Below, piece after piece: positions 1 to 8,630 of a stretch of 13,363 nt of DNA. The DNA comes from Candidatus Sulfotelmatobacter sp. (GTDB lineage: Bacteria; Acidobacteriota; Terriglobia; Terriglobales; Acidobacteriaceae), in assembly GCA_030040725.1 (NCBI GenBank), contig JASHTD010000022.1:1-13363 (forward strand), given 5' to 3'. A program made the translations under genes and the position numbers. The notes beneath the pieces were generated by a model, which searched no databases, had not been told where the DNA came from, and saw only the letters and a program-made list of their open reading frames with translations. Positions within the stretch are counted from its first letter, which is position 1. Each line of letters starts with the position of its first letter.

Positions 1-385
1 GGACTTCACTCCGCAGGCTGTTGGCCTCGAGCGCATTCTCGATTCTGATCTGAAGCTGGTCAAAATCTATTGGCTTGTCGACGAAATCGAAGGCTCCCAG
101 CTTGTTTGCGGCCTTCATGTCAGCGAACTTCGGATCGGCCGTGATCATAATCACCGGCGGCGCGTCGCCCGATTTCTTCAGCTGATCGAGCACTTCCAGC
201 CCGGTCAGATCGGGCATGCGCACATCGCACAAGATGAGATCGGGAGATTCCTTCTGCGCCAGCTCCAGCCCCGGCTTGCCCGCTTCCGCCTCAATCGCGT
301 GGTAACCCCACTCCTCACACTTCTGCCGCAGCGACCACCGCACCAGCCGCTCGTCGTCCACAATGAGGATTTTTGCCGCAGGCAT
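1..385 (-). CDS. Response regulator receiver domain, probably NtrC-type (partial, C-terminus off left edge)
   Basis: The 128 visible residues form a complete CheY-like receiver. It begins MPAAKILIVDDE, with acidic pocket D10/D11, phospho-acceptor D54 in LCDVRMPDLTG, T82 in MITAD and K104 in FVDKPID. The spacing is canonical, so phosphotransfer should work. The sequence continues past the receiver (ENALEANSLRSEV) into a linker, but the output domain lies outside the window. The RLVRWSLRQ...GY pattern resembles sigma-54-dependent (AAA+ / Fis HTH) regulators of Acidobacteriota, but the AAA+ part cannot be seen and other outputs are possible. The ATG at 385 is chosen because it sits just before the first beta strand; no strong Shine-Dalgarno is visible. 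A 7-bp inverted repeat lies 27 bp upstream. The nearest kinase gene is at 4461-5675 on the same strand, beyond the EF-hand and receptor genes. Confidence 0.9.
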   Translation of the reverse strand, partial: MPAAKILIVDDERLVRWSLRQKCEEWGYHAIEAEAGKPGLELAQKESPDLILCDVRMPDLTGLEVLDQLKKSGDAPPVIMITADPKFADMKAANKLGAFDFVDKPIDFDQLQIRIENALEANSLRSEV

Positions 386-411
386 CAGGTATTTAGATTA
401 CTACGGAAGGC

Positions 412-432
412 GGCAAATACGCTGCATTTGCC
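412..432. promoter_or_regulatory. Inverted repeat GGCAAAT-N7-ATTTGCC upstream of the response regulator
   Basis: This is a perfect 7-bp inverted repeat with a 7-base centre, 27 to 47 bp upstream of the regulator's start codon and inside the 130-bp gap after the EF-hand gene. The position suits an operator (for example autoregulation) or a leader hairpin. No T-tract follows on the minus strand, so it is not a typical terminator. No convincing sigma-70 or sigma-54 promoter could be assigned in the gap. Function is inference. Confidence 0.35.
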
Positions 433-515
433 TCGGCAGAACCCCACGCGAGAGCGTTCGGTCCTTGACTTTCAGCTCCTCGCAAGGATTGGCAGCTAAG
501 AAAAGACGCTTGAGA

Positions 516-842
516 TTACTTTCCTAATGCTTCGGGTTGGGCTCGAAGCTTATGGCTGGATTGCAAGATCTCTTTGATGTCGATCTCTCCCTTTTTTGTC
601 AGGTCGAGTTTGTCAAATTGTGCTTCCATGAACTTTAGCCATTGCTGCTTCGAGATCTTTCCATTGGGGTTGGAATCCATCAGAACCATCAACTCTTTAA
701 CCTTGTCAGTTTCGACAACCCGGGTATCAATTGGCTTCGAGATGCCGGACTTTTGCGCGCCGGAAATTCCAACAAGAACGGTCCCGAAACATGTCAATAG
801 CATGATAATCACATTCGCAAAGCACACAGTTCTTCGAGTCAT
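516..842 (-). CDS. Small exported or membrane-anchored EF-hand protein (108 aa)
   Basis: The protein has a basic N-terminus (MTRR) and a hydrophobic segment at about residues 6-28, read as a signal peptide or anchor; the Cys at 18 (LLTC) does not fit a lipobox well. Two EF-hand loops follow. Loop 1 is D56-S-N-P-N-G-K-I-S-K-Q-Q67, with the usual D, N, N, G, I and S positions but Gln instead of Glu at position 12. Loop 2 is D80-L-T-K-K-G-E-I-D-I-K-E91, with the terminal Glu but Lys at position 5. Calcium binding is plausible but both loops are imperfect. The ATG at 842 is chosen over an earlier in-frame start at 977 because it has a GAGG seven bases upstream, gives a clean signal sequence and avoids overlap with the receptor gene, which ends 16 bp upstream. 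Cotranscription with that gene is likely. The biological role is unknown. Confidence 0.8.
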   Translation of the reverse strand: MTRRTVCFANVIIMLLTCFGTVLVGISGAQKSGISKPIDTRVVETDKVKELMVLMDSNPNGKISKQQWLKFMEAQFDKLDLTKKGEIDIKEILQSSHKLRAQPEALGK

Positions 843-858
843 GACGTGACCTCGGTTT

Positions 859-3800
859 CTAGAAGTCGAGACGAAGCGCCACTTGCCCTGTGCGGTTGCC
901 CGCATTCTCAGCGGTTTGCTGCGCGTCCAGCACCCCGAAGGTTGAGGGATTGCTGATGTTGGTTGCCGGAGGCGCATAGTTGGTGTGGTTCAGTACGTTG
1001 GTGAAAGTCGATTCGAAGCGCAAGTGCAGGTTCTCGCGCAATGTCATGGTCTTCGATAACCCGGCGCTGACCGCGACAGTTCCAGGCGCTTCCAGAATGC
1101 CCACCCCTGCATTGCCAATGCGTGCAGCTCCTACCGGCGTTGGTGCAAAAGCGCCGAGATTGAAGTAGTTGCTTGCCGAGCGGTGACTGGGAATCGGATT
1201 GCCCACGATGTCCGGGCGAACAATCGCGCCATCCAACTCCGGATCGGTATTGGTTTGGTCAAACTGCGGGTTAATCGTTGGAGTCAGATACGGCCCGGTT
1301 TCGAGCAGCGTGATCGTGTTCAGGCTCCAACCGCCGAATGCTCCGTTGATAATGCCAGACGAACTTGACCAGGGCCGCCCTTGCCCGAATGGCAGGTCGT
1401 ACGTGCCGGTCAACAGAAAACGCTGGCGCCGCGTTCCTTCGACATTTCCGCGATCCGCGCCGATGTCGAAGCGGTTTAGTACCGCCAGGCCGTAAGCAGT
1501 CTCACCCGCGAACGCGGTCGGCGCATCCCCTTGCGCATCGCTGAGGTTGTGCGCCCAGGTGTAGTTCGCCGAGAAATAGAGTCCCTTCGACGACTTATGC
1601 GTGGCTTCGAATTCCATTGCCTGATAATTCGCTCCCCCGAGATTCTCAGTGGAATAGATGACGCCCCAGTTCTGATACGGCGCTCTGGGATCGACAACCG
1701 GACTCGGAACATAGGGCTGCGCGCTCGGCGCGATCTGATTCCAGTTCACGGTAACGTTCGACCTGTATGAATTCATGCCAACGTAGCTGAGACGCAGCGC
1801 GGTCTCAGGCGTAAGCGCCCGCTCGATCGTTACGTTCCATTGCGCCGATTGCGGATCGCGGTAACGAGGATCGGTCGCCTGCTCGATTTCGCCGCCACCA
1901 ATCTGCACCAGCTGGCTGGCAGCAATCGTATTCGGCCAGTGGAAAAGCGGATTGCAGGGCGTCACATTCTGGCACGAGTTCTGATACGTGTGGATTGAGG
2001 CTTCGGGGTTGCTCTCGTTGTTGTTTTGCAATTGCCCCAGATTGATCACCGTAAAGATTCCGAAGCCGCCCCGCAGAACCGTCTTGTTGTCCTTAAAGGG
2101 ACGAAATGCAAAGCTGATGCGCGGATCGAAATTGCGCATGTACGTCTGTCGAAGCCCAGGCGGAAGGCCTTCCTGCCCGTTTGACAAAACACGAGTACAC
2201 GGCATCGAGGTGGAAACCGCATATCCTGAGTCCGCAGGATCGGAGAATCCCGGCGGGGCGGCATTGCAGGCGTTGAACGACTGCAAGAATGCCGGTACGG
2301 GCCCACCCAATGTTTTGTAGATGTATCGGTTGACAAGAATTGCATTTGTTTTCGGGTCGAAGTTTGCCTGAATTCCATGCTGATCCACGAACGGGGGCAG
2401 CCACTCCCAGCGCAGCCCGGCCGTGACTGTCAGGCGATTATTAACCTGCCATTCATCCTGCACGTAGAGCCCCACCTGAGGTCCGCCCGCACCATCTCGT
2501 GGGCCCGTTACCGCAAAGTAAGAAGTGTCGGGCAAACCCTGCAGAAAGTCGCCAAAAGTATTGCCGGTCAGTCCGCCCGTGAAGGTGAAAAGACCGTAGT
2601 CATCCGAAGGCGTCTCGATTTCGGGAACTGCAAAGCGCACCCAGCGATAGTCGATCCCGCCCCTGAACGTATGTTTGCCGCGAATGTAGGTGAGATTATC
2701 TGCGATCTGCCTTGTGCTGGAGTAAGTGTTGCCCACGTGGTCTCGCCCAATGGGTTCGAACCCTGTACCCTCGGAGAAATTGATCGAAGGAAATCCGCCA
2801 TCGTAAGGATGGTGCGAAACATCCACATCAAGCAGCCCGAGTTGGGCAATCGCCGCTGCGCCTTCAATCGGGAAATTGGGTGCCAGCAAGGAGTCGGTAA
2901 ATCCGAAGCGGAACTCATTAAGCAAATTGCCACGAATCGAATAATTGTGAGAAACCAGAAAACTCCTGTCGTGCTCATGATCCAAATCGTTCGGCAGCAG
3001 AGGATTTACGACATTGGTTACCAGATTCTTCCAGTTGAAACGCGCATAAACCTGCTGCTTGGAATTGATGATCTGGTCGATCCTTCCGTCAATTCCGTTG
3101 GTGCTAGAAGGGATTGGCTGCTGATTCTCATAGTTGAAGCTGCACGTCGCAGTCAGTGGCATGATGCAATTGACGTTGGGCATCGGATAATAGTCTTTAA
3201 GCAGCGTCAGTGACGACGCATTCAAATTCGTAACTGTTCCGCCGCCGAGATCACTCAAATCCCCAGCTCGTTCCGCCGTGGTTGGCACGAGATATTGCTC
3301 CGGCTCAGACGTCCTTTTCCTGTTTCCCTCATAGTCGACGAAAAAGAACGTCTTATCTTTCCCGTTGTAAAAGTGAGGAATCTCAACCGGGCCGCCCAAG
3401 CTTCCGCCAAAGGTGTTGAACCGTTTCGGTGCTTTCGTGGTGAAATTCAGAGTTCTCGCGTCGAGCGCGTCATTCTGCAGATATTCGAACAAGCTGCCGT
3501 GATAATTGTTCGTTCCGCCTTTCGTGGTGAAGGTCACGTCGCCGACCTGCGAAAATTCGGCGCTGTTGTTGAACGCTGTAACCTTCAACTCCGCTATGCC
3601 TTCGGAAGAAGGATACGGATTCGTACTTGCGGCACTTGTCCAGATGTTCGCGGTCGAAATTCCATCCACCGAATAGCCGACCATGTTGGCCGTCGCCCCG
3701 GCCAGCGCAATGTTGCCTTGGTTATCCTGCTGCACGTTCGCCGACGTAGCGAGGGAGGCAAGCGGGCTGGTTGTGACCGCGCGGAAGTTGAGTGGCAGTT

Positions 3801-4227
3801 GTCCGATGGCAGACGTGTCCTTCGAGTCTCCAATGACTGCATTTTCTGTGTCGATTACTGCTACGGTATCGGACACCTCGATTGTCTGTGATTTGCTTTT
3901 GATATTTAAGTTGGCGTCAAGCCGTAGCGCCTGGCGGGCGGTCAGCTCCGCAGAGGCGATTTTGAAATCGGCAAAGTTATCGGCGTGAACCGAGAGTTCA
4001 TACCTTCCCGGCTTGAGATTTACGAATTCGAACTCTCCGTTCTAATCTGATGTGGCTGAACGGGTGCTGTTATCTTCCAGGTCCCGTATCTGTACCGATG
4101 CGCCGGGTATTACGGCCTGCGATGGGTCATGCACGACTCCCACAATGCTGCCGAACGTTGACTGCCCCATCAGCGAACCCGCAGCCAACACGATGGATAT
4201 TGAAACCCACACACATGCCCGGAACAT
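859..4227 (-). pseudogene. Oar-like TonB-dependent receptor, interrupted by an in-frame TAG at codon 62
   Basis: Read through, this is a 1122-codon outer-membrane receptor of the carboxypeptidase-regulatory-like / Oar group, near the usual family length. Residues 1-22 are a signal peptide. Residues 24-115 are the regulatory-like beta-sandwich (GVVHDPSQAVIPGASVQI before the stop, NGEFEFVNLKPGRYEL after it). Then come a plug region (GQLPLN, YSVDGIS, TTKGGTNNYHGSLFEYLQN) and a long barrel ending in RLDF, with the terminal Phe expected of outer-membrane barrels. A TAG at 4044-4042 splits the frame into a 61-residue stub and a 1005-codon remainder; both lie in one frame and no other lesion is seen. 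The start at 4227 has a good GAGG. The remainder's first possible start (GTG, 3876) has no Shine-Dalgarno and no signal peptide, so it would not be exported. A point mutation (for example GAG or AAG to TAG), a sequencing error or readthrough are the options. The substrate is unknown. Confidence 0.85.
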
Positions 4228-4460
4228 TTCTCTTGCCTCTTTCTGTATTCCGCAATTCTGTACTCCGCGGAGGTTCCGCCTTTTCCTGGCCGGAACGCTA
4301 CGTCAAGGAATGTATTGGGAATTCCATCAGGAAACCGTCAGTGATTCGTAAAAACGGCGTAAGGATGCCGCACAAGTGCAAGACATGCGAATGGCTCTGC
4401 TGCGCGCTGCTTGTGCGCGATGGGATTCAGGAGTCGTGGCAAAGCGGGAAAGACGGCAAT
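4228..4460. other. 233-bp gap between kinase and receptor genes; no firm element
   Basis: The receptor's ribosome-binding site (AAAGAGG, 6 bases before the ATG) lies at its left end. A TTGACG is present on the minus strand at 4306-4301, but no acceptable -10 box follows at the right distance. A short GCGC-loop-GCGC hairpin lies at about 4411-4428 without a T-tract. I see no gene, clear promoter or clear terminator, so whether the receptor is read from the ccs-kinase transcript remains open. Confidence 0.4.
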
Positions 4461-5675
4461 TTAAGAAGCGGTTTGAATCGCGACTCGTGCGAGCGGCAGC
4501 GTCACAACAAACTTGCTGCCTTTGCCGACGGTGCTGGTGACTTCGATGCGACCGTGGTGTTCTTCAACGATGCGGCGGGCGAGAGAGAGGCCCAGCCCGG
4601 TGCCGTTGCCTTTGGTCGTATAAAACGGGCGGAAAATGTTGGGCAGGTGCTCGGGTGGAATGCCGCGCCCGTTGTCGGAGACGATGATGGCCGCCGACTG
4701 GCCGCGGGTTTCAATGTCAACCGTGATGCGCCCCGTACCCTCGATCGCCTGAATGGCATTGAGCAGAAGATTGAGCAGCACCTGGTGAATCTGATCGCTA
4801 TCGTGCTCGATCTCCGTCAGCGCGGGATTTTTCTTCAGCGCGATCTCAATCGGCTTCGAAAGCGCCTGCTGGCGCGCCAGCATCACGGCATGTTCGACCG
4901 TGGTATTCAGATCGCTGCGGCGGATCGCCGGAGCGTGGGGTCGCGCGGTCTGGAGCAGGTCGGTCAGGATGTGATTGATCTGCGCGATCTCGACGCGCAC
5001 GTCCTTCACCACGGCGCGCGCCGGGCTCGTGGCAGGCAGGTCGCGGCCGATGATCTCGACCACGCCGGCAATGCCCGCGAGTGGATTGCGAATCTCGTGA
5101 GCCAATCCGGCAGCGAGTTCGCCGAGTGTGGCGAAGTGCTCGGCGCGAGACATCTGCGTGCGATGCAGCCGTTCGATTTCTTCGCGACTCTGGCGCAACT
5201 GATCCACCATGTGATTGAAGTTGCGACCGAGTTCTCCGATTTCATCCTTGCGCTTGTCAAAGCTCACGCTGACGCCCAGATCGCCGCCGCCGACCCGTGC
5301 AATCTTTTCCTGCAGTTCGACCATCGGCCGCTGCACGAACCACGCTAGAACGAAGATCAGGACCGCGCAGATCGCGATCGCGCCCGCGCCCGCGACCACG
5401 AGCACTGCATGGCGCTCGGGATCGCGAAACGAAACCGTCGCCAGCACAAACAGCATCAGCCCGGCCAGCAGGGTCAGTGCAACCGGAGCGACGGCCTTGA
5501 GCTGCCAGTTCACCCCGATCGAACCCAGCTTGGTTTCCGCTGCCGCGATTTCTCCGGCGGCAGCATCGCTGCCTGCAGATTCCTTACCTGCAGTTTCTCC
5601 GTCTGGAAGATGATCGGCATCGTTCGCTTTCACATCGGACTCCGATCGAGTTTGGATGACATCAGGCATATGCAT
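4461..5675 (-). CDS. Membrane sensor histidine kinase (HAMP-HisKA-HATPase)
   Basis: This 404-aa kinase has an acidic, Ala-rich N-terminal tail of about 55 residues, two transmembrane helices (about 61-80 and 90-113), a HAMP linker (about 111-165), a HisKA domain with H193 in AAGLAHEIRNPL, and an ATPase domain. The ATPase domain shows the N box (LLNLLLNAIQA, 300-310), G1 (DNGRGIP, 334-340), F box (IFRPFYTTK, 347-355) and G2 (GTGLGLSL, 358-365). All catalytic motifs are intact and resemble NtrB/ZraS-type kinases that partner NtrC-family regulators. The loop between the helices is only about nine residues (SFRDPERHA), so there is no periplasmic sensor domain; no PAS or GAF is visible. The gene overlaps the end of ccsA by 14 bp; a second ATG at 5669 also lies within the overlap. 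Translational coupling to cytochrome c biogenesis is likely. The cognate regulator may be the one at 1-385. The signal is unknown. Confidence 0.93.
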   Translation of the reverse strand: MHMPDVIQTRSESDVKANDADHLPDGETAGKESAGSDAAAGEIAAAETKLGSIGVNWQLKAVAPVALTLLAGLMLFVLATVSFRDPERHAVLVVAGAGAIAICAVLIFVLAWFVQRPMVELQEKIARVGGGDLGVSVSFDKRKDEIGELGRNFNHMVDQLRQSREEIERLHRTQMSRAEHFATLGELAAGLAHEIRNPLAGIAGVVEIIGRDLPATSPARAVVKDVRVEIAQINHILTDLLQTARPHAPAIRRSDLNTTVEHAVMLARQQALSKPIEIALKKNPALTEIEHDSDQIHQVLLNLLLNAIQAIEGTGRITVDIETRGQSAAIIVSDNGRGIPPEHLPNIFRPFYTTKGNGTGLGLSLARRIVEEHHGRIEVTSTVGKGSKFVVTLPLARVAIQTAS

Positions 5676-7065
5676 GCAAACCGGGGAGCAGATATGTCAC
5701 CCCGAAGAACGTGAACATGACCACAGCAAATCCGAGAATGGCGAAGTATGCCGCCCGCCGTCCGCGCCATCCGCGGGTAATCCGCATATGAAGGTAGCCG
5801 GCGTATACCAGCCAGGTAATCGCCGCCCAGGTCTCTTTTGGATCCCAGCTCCAATAAGAACCCCAGGTGCGATTCGCCCAGTACGCGCCGGCCGCGATCA
5901 TCAGGGTGAGCAACGGAAAGGCAATGGCAATCGTCTTATAGATAATGCGGTCGAGTTCGTCGGCGCTGGGCAGCATGCGTTCCAGATCGGCCCGACGCCA
6001 CAGCAGCAACAGATATAAAAGCGATACAAAAATTCCGCCCACGAGACCGGATAAGATGAATGGACTCGCCGCTAAGCTCGTGGGGAATTGTCCGTCGGCA
6101 TCAAGCGAAAAATAATGGCCATCTCTCGCCCGCGCGATGAAGAAGACCAATGCCAGCGTCTGCAGCAGAATGCTGAGAAACACGGCGCGGTTCGCCATAT
6201 CGATATGAGCATCGTTACCGGTTTTCCGCCAGAGAACGTAGAACACCAGCGGCGCGGCTACCGCCGCTAACACCAGAAGCAGAAGCCAGCCAAGATCGGG
6301 AATCACTACGAAAAGACGCACGCCTTTGGCGATGAAGATTTCCGATTTTTCTTCCGGATTCCACGCGGCCACACTCAATCCGCCCCATTTTTCGAAGCGC
6401 GTCAGGGTTGCAACATAAGTGGTGATGGTAAATATGCTGGTCGCGGCGAGGAAGGTTTCGGTCTTCATCTTGTCCTGGATGAGGAACATCATCGCCAGCG
6501 CGAAACTCAACGCGCACGCCGCGTAAGCCAGCATCGCCAGCGTGACGTGCACGTGCAGCCACGTCGATTGCAGCGCCGGAACCAGCGGATGAACTTCCGT
6601 CCGCAACAACTGCATCAGCACCACGCCGACGATCGCGACCGGCATAGTGACCGTGCCGATCACTTTCACTTTGAATTTCTTTTCGGCGATGAGCGTCAGC
6701 ACGGCTAGAGTCCACACGAAGCTAAGCAGCATCTCGTAGATGCTAGCGAATGGCGGATGCCCCGCATCGTACCAGCGGTGTGCCACCGCGCCAGTGTTGG
6801 CAAGCAATCCCGCCCAGGTCGCGAGCGAAGCGAAGCGGATGTAATTTGGCGTGCCGGTGATGCCGAATCCCAAGTAGAGCGTGGCCGCGCCGAAATAGAA
6901 AATGAGCGTTGCGTACAGCAAGTTGGTTTCGTTCAGCAGATTGCCGCTCTTTACCACATTGAGAAATGCCATGAACAGCAGAAACGCGACTCCCAATCCC
7001 ACCATGACGACCAGCGTCATACCGGTGGCGGCTGCGGGTTGCTGTTCGACTCGTTCACGTGCCAT
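5662..7065 (-). CDS. ccsA: System II cytochrome c biogenesis protein CcsA/ResC (haem handling, WWD domain)
   Basis: This 467-aa multispanning membrane protein belongs to the CcmC/CcmF/CcsA haem-handling family. The WWD signature is WGSYWSWDPKE at 401-411. Other family landmarks are GHPPFASIYEML (102-113), TWLHVHVTLAMLAY (168-181, candidate haem-ligand His), YLHMRITRGWRG (424-435) and the terminal GLHAYA with H464. With CcsB it is expected to move haem across the cytoplasmic membrane and attach it to CXXCH motifs of apocytochromes c. The N-terminus (about 1-15) is soluble. The ATG at 7065 has a strong GGAGGAG and lies 15 bp after the ccsB stop, so the two are cotranscribed; the kinase gene overlaps its 3' end. 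Databases often label this family 'CcsB' (TIGR03144), so names differ; the WWD motif defines it here. Length and motifs appear complete. Confidence 0.95.
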   Translation of the reverse strand: MARERVEQQPAAATGMTLVVMVGLGVAFLLFMAFLNVVKSGNLLNETNLLYATLIFYFGAATLYLGFGITGTPNYIRFASLATWAGLLANTGAVAHRWYDAGHPPFASIYEMLLSFVWTLAVLTLIAEKKFKVKVIGTVTMPVAIVGVVLMQLLRTEVHPLVPALQSTWLHVHVTLAMLAYAACALSFALAMMFLIQDKMKTETFLAATSIFTITTYVATLTRFEKWGGLSVAAWNPEEKSEIFIAKGVRLFVVIPDLGWLLLLVLAAVAAPLVFYVLWRKTGNDAHIDMANRAVFLSILLQTLALVFFIARARDGHYFSLDADGQFPTSLAASPFILSGLVGGIFVSLLYLLLLWRRADLERMLPSADELDRIIYKTIAIAFPLLTLMIAAGAYWANRTWGSYWSWDPKETWAAITWLVYAGYLHMRITRGWRGRRAAYFAILGFAVVMFTFFGVTYLLPGLHAYA

Positions 7066-7080
7066 AAAGCTCCTCCGTTG

Positions 7081-8517
7081 CTATTTTTCGGTGAGCGCAG
7101 CCACAGATGCCTGGGGGACTTCGGGCTGCGAAAGTTTCAATTCCGATTCGATCTGCTTCACCACATCGCTGAAGCGCTGCTCAAAAGCGTCCTTGTTCTT
7201 GTTGGCGGTGCCGCCGATCCAGAGCTGCGTTTGGCCGCTTGCATCCCGCACCGGCACAACCCATATGCGGCTGTGAACGAGGTAGAAGACGACCACCAGG
7301 CCAAGGCCCATGAGCACCACCCCCGCCCAGACGCCCCATTGGCCGGGTTCGTGCGAAACTTCCAGGCCGGTGAAGTACGCCATCTGAACGTCTTTGCCCT
7401 GAAACTCGTAAGTAGATGAGGCGTTCTGCTCGACGCCCGGAATCGCCGGCAGCCAGTAGTTGATCGCCTGGCCGGACTTCTTAGATTCCACCACCAGATG
7501 CGCCGCGGGATTTTCCAAATCGTTCGAGCGAGCGTAGACGTGACCGTCGCCGACTACATAGTCGGGAAAGAATTCCGCGAGGCGGACCGTGGTATCAGGA
7601 TCGAGCGCTGCGGTTTCATTCAGACCGAGAGTGATGTCTTTCGGATCCAGGCTCTGGCGCGAGGTTGCCGTAAGCACCAATTTGTCAACCTTTCCCGTCT
7701 TGCCGTAGCTCGCCTGGTAGAAGCGAACGCCGCCATAAACCAGCGGATCATTGACCACGATCTGCTTGTGCAGAATTTCACGACCATCTTTCAGCACCGT
7801 CAGATTCGACCACCATCGTTTCGGAGTTCCGTCCGCGTAGTTTTCCTGGCCCGCACCGTCGCAACGAACGGCGAACGGCAAATATCGCTTGGGGCCGTTC
7901 TGCGCCTGCACCTCGCTCGATTGTTCTCCGCGAGTGAGGCTGAGGAACGCCCGCCATCCGAATTCCGCATCAATGATGCCGCCCAGGAAAATCAGGAGCA
8001 GACTGGCGTGCACGATATATACGGCCATCTCCGAAATACGATTGCGCTCGCCGAACAGACTGAAGCTGTTCTCGCGCACGATTCGTTCGGGATGGAATCC
8101 TTTCTTGTGCAGCACCCGTTCTGCGATGCTCAACGCTGCCTCTTCTTCCTTGACCGGAATCAGCGTGTGCGTGGGGAGGGCTTTGCGGAAGTTTTCATCG
8201 GGACTCTTGTAGGGCCGCGCAAAAAATCTCCAGGCGTTCGGGAAACGCTGAACCGAGGCGGCAATGATGCTCAGACTGACCAGGCTCAGCAACAACACAA
8301 ACCACCATGCGTGAAACACGTCGGTCAGGCCGAGGCCATCGAGCAGACGCAGCATTTGCGGCGAATAGGCTCTCTGAATCTCATCAGGATCAGTTGCGGG
8401 CCGCTGCAGGATCAATGTGCCGGCAGCCGAAAGAATCACCGTAAGAATGAGCAGAATAACGCCGGTTTTGATCGCGCCCAGGGTTTGCCAGATTTTCCGA
8501 GGTAGAGATGTGGCCAT
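7081..8517 (-). CDS. ccsB: System II cytochrome c biogenesis protein CcsB/ResB
   Basis: This 478-aa protein has the ResB layout: three N-terminal membrane helices (about 18-38, 71-90, 166-185), a large extracytoplasmic domain (about 186-392) and a final helix (394-415). Family landmarks are DVFHAWWFVLLLSLVSLS (66-83), the conserved-looking VYIVHASLLLIFLGGIID (167-183, H170), NDPLVYGGVRFYQASYG (256-272) and HSRIWVVP (415-422). ResB forms the cytochrome c synthetase complex with CcsA, the next gene. The C-terminal soluble tail (about 425-478) contains LWIGGTANKNKDAFEQRF, as in family members. The ATG at 8517 follows GAAGGGG by six bases. As first gene of the ccsB-ccsA-kinase operon, it has a Crp/Fnr-like palindrome and a possible promoter in the 240-bp upstream region. 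The gene ends in TAG, which shows TAG is used as a normal stop here. Confidence 0.94.
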   Translation of the reverse strand: MATSLPRKIWQTLGAIKTGVILLILTVILSAAGTLILQRPATDPDEIQRAYSPQMLRLLDGLGLTDVFHAWWFVLLLSLVSLSIIAASVQRFPNAWRFFARPYKSPDENFRKALPTHTLIPVKEEEAALSIAERVLHKKGFHPERIVRENSFSLFGERNRISEMAVYIVHASLLLIFLGGIIDAEFGWRAFLSLTRGEQSSEVQAQNGPKRYLPFAVRCDGAGQENYADGTPKRWWSNLTVLKDGREILHKQIVVNDPLVYGGVRFYQASYGKTGKVDKLVLTATSRQSLDPKDITLGLNETAALDPDTTVRLAEFFPDYVVGDGHVYARSNDLENPAAHLVVESKKSGQAINYWLPAIPGVEQNASSTYEFQGKDVQMAYFTGLEVSHEPGQWGVWAGVVLMGLGLVVVFYLVHSRIWVVPVRDASGQTQLWIGGTANKNKDAFEQRFSDVVKQIESELKLSQPEVPQASVAALTEK

Positions 8518-8569
8518 TTCTTTCCCCTTCTACTAAAGAGAAAGCAAACGGCGCACCACTCCTAAGAAT

Positions 8570-8598
8570 TTTGTAAGTTATTGATAATAAATGGACAA
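8570..8598 (-). promoter_or_regulatory. Candidate sigma-70 promoter for the ccs operon
   Basis: On the minus strand a TTGTCC (-35, 8598-8593) and a TACAAA (-10, 8575-8570) are separated by 17 bp, in an AT-rich stretch about 50-80 bp upstream of the ccsB ATG. Each box matches the consensus in four of six positions. The assignment is tentative but agrees with the terminator and palindrome upstream. Confidence 0.4.
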
Positions 8599-8630
8599 CT
8601 GGCATTTGCCTGGCCGGTGGGCACGCTCGC

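Noticed and set aside
843..977. N-terminal extension of the EF-hand protein to 977
   Set aside because: It would overlap the receptor's 3' end and place an Arg-rich stretch before the signal sequence; the ATG at 842 has its own GAGG.
2377..3891. Two long plus-strand frames (2377-3213 and 3295-3891) opposite the TonB receptor
   Set aside because: Both are shadows of the receptor coding sequence, with no recognisable motif.
4042..4044. TAG as a recoded sense codon (for example pyrrolysine)
   Set aside because: TAG serves as the ordinary stop of several genes in this window, and no recoding signal or machinery is visible.
4050..5348. 432-codon open frame on the plus strand opposite the kinase
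   Set aside because: It is antisense to a kinase with all catalytic motifs intact. Its composition (Arg/Asp/His-rich repeats) is what GC-rich antisense frames produce, and no domain is recognisable.
7498..8505. 335-codon open frame on the plus strand opposite ccsB
   Set aside because: It is antisense to a clear ResB-family gene, with no domain, signal or sensible start.
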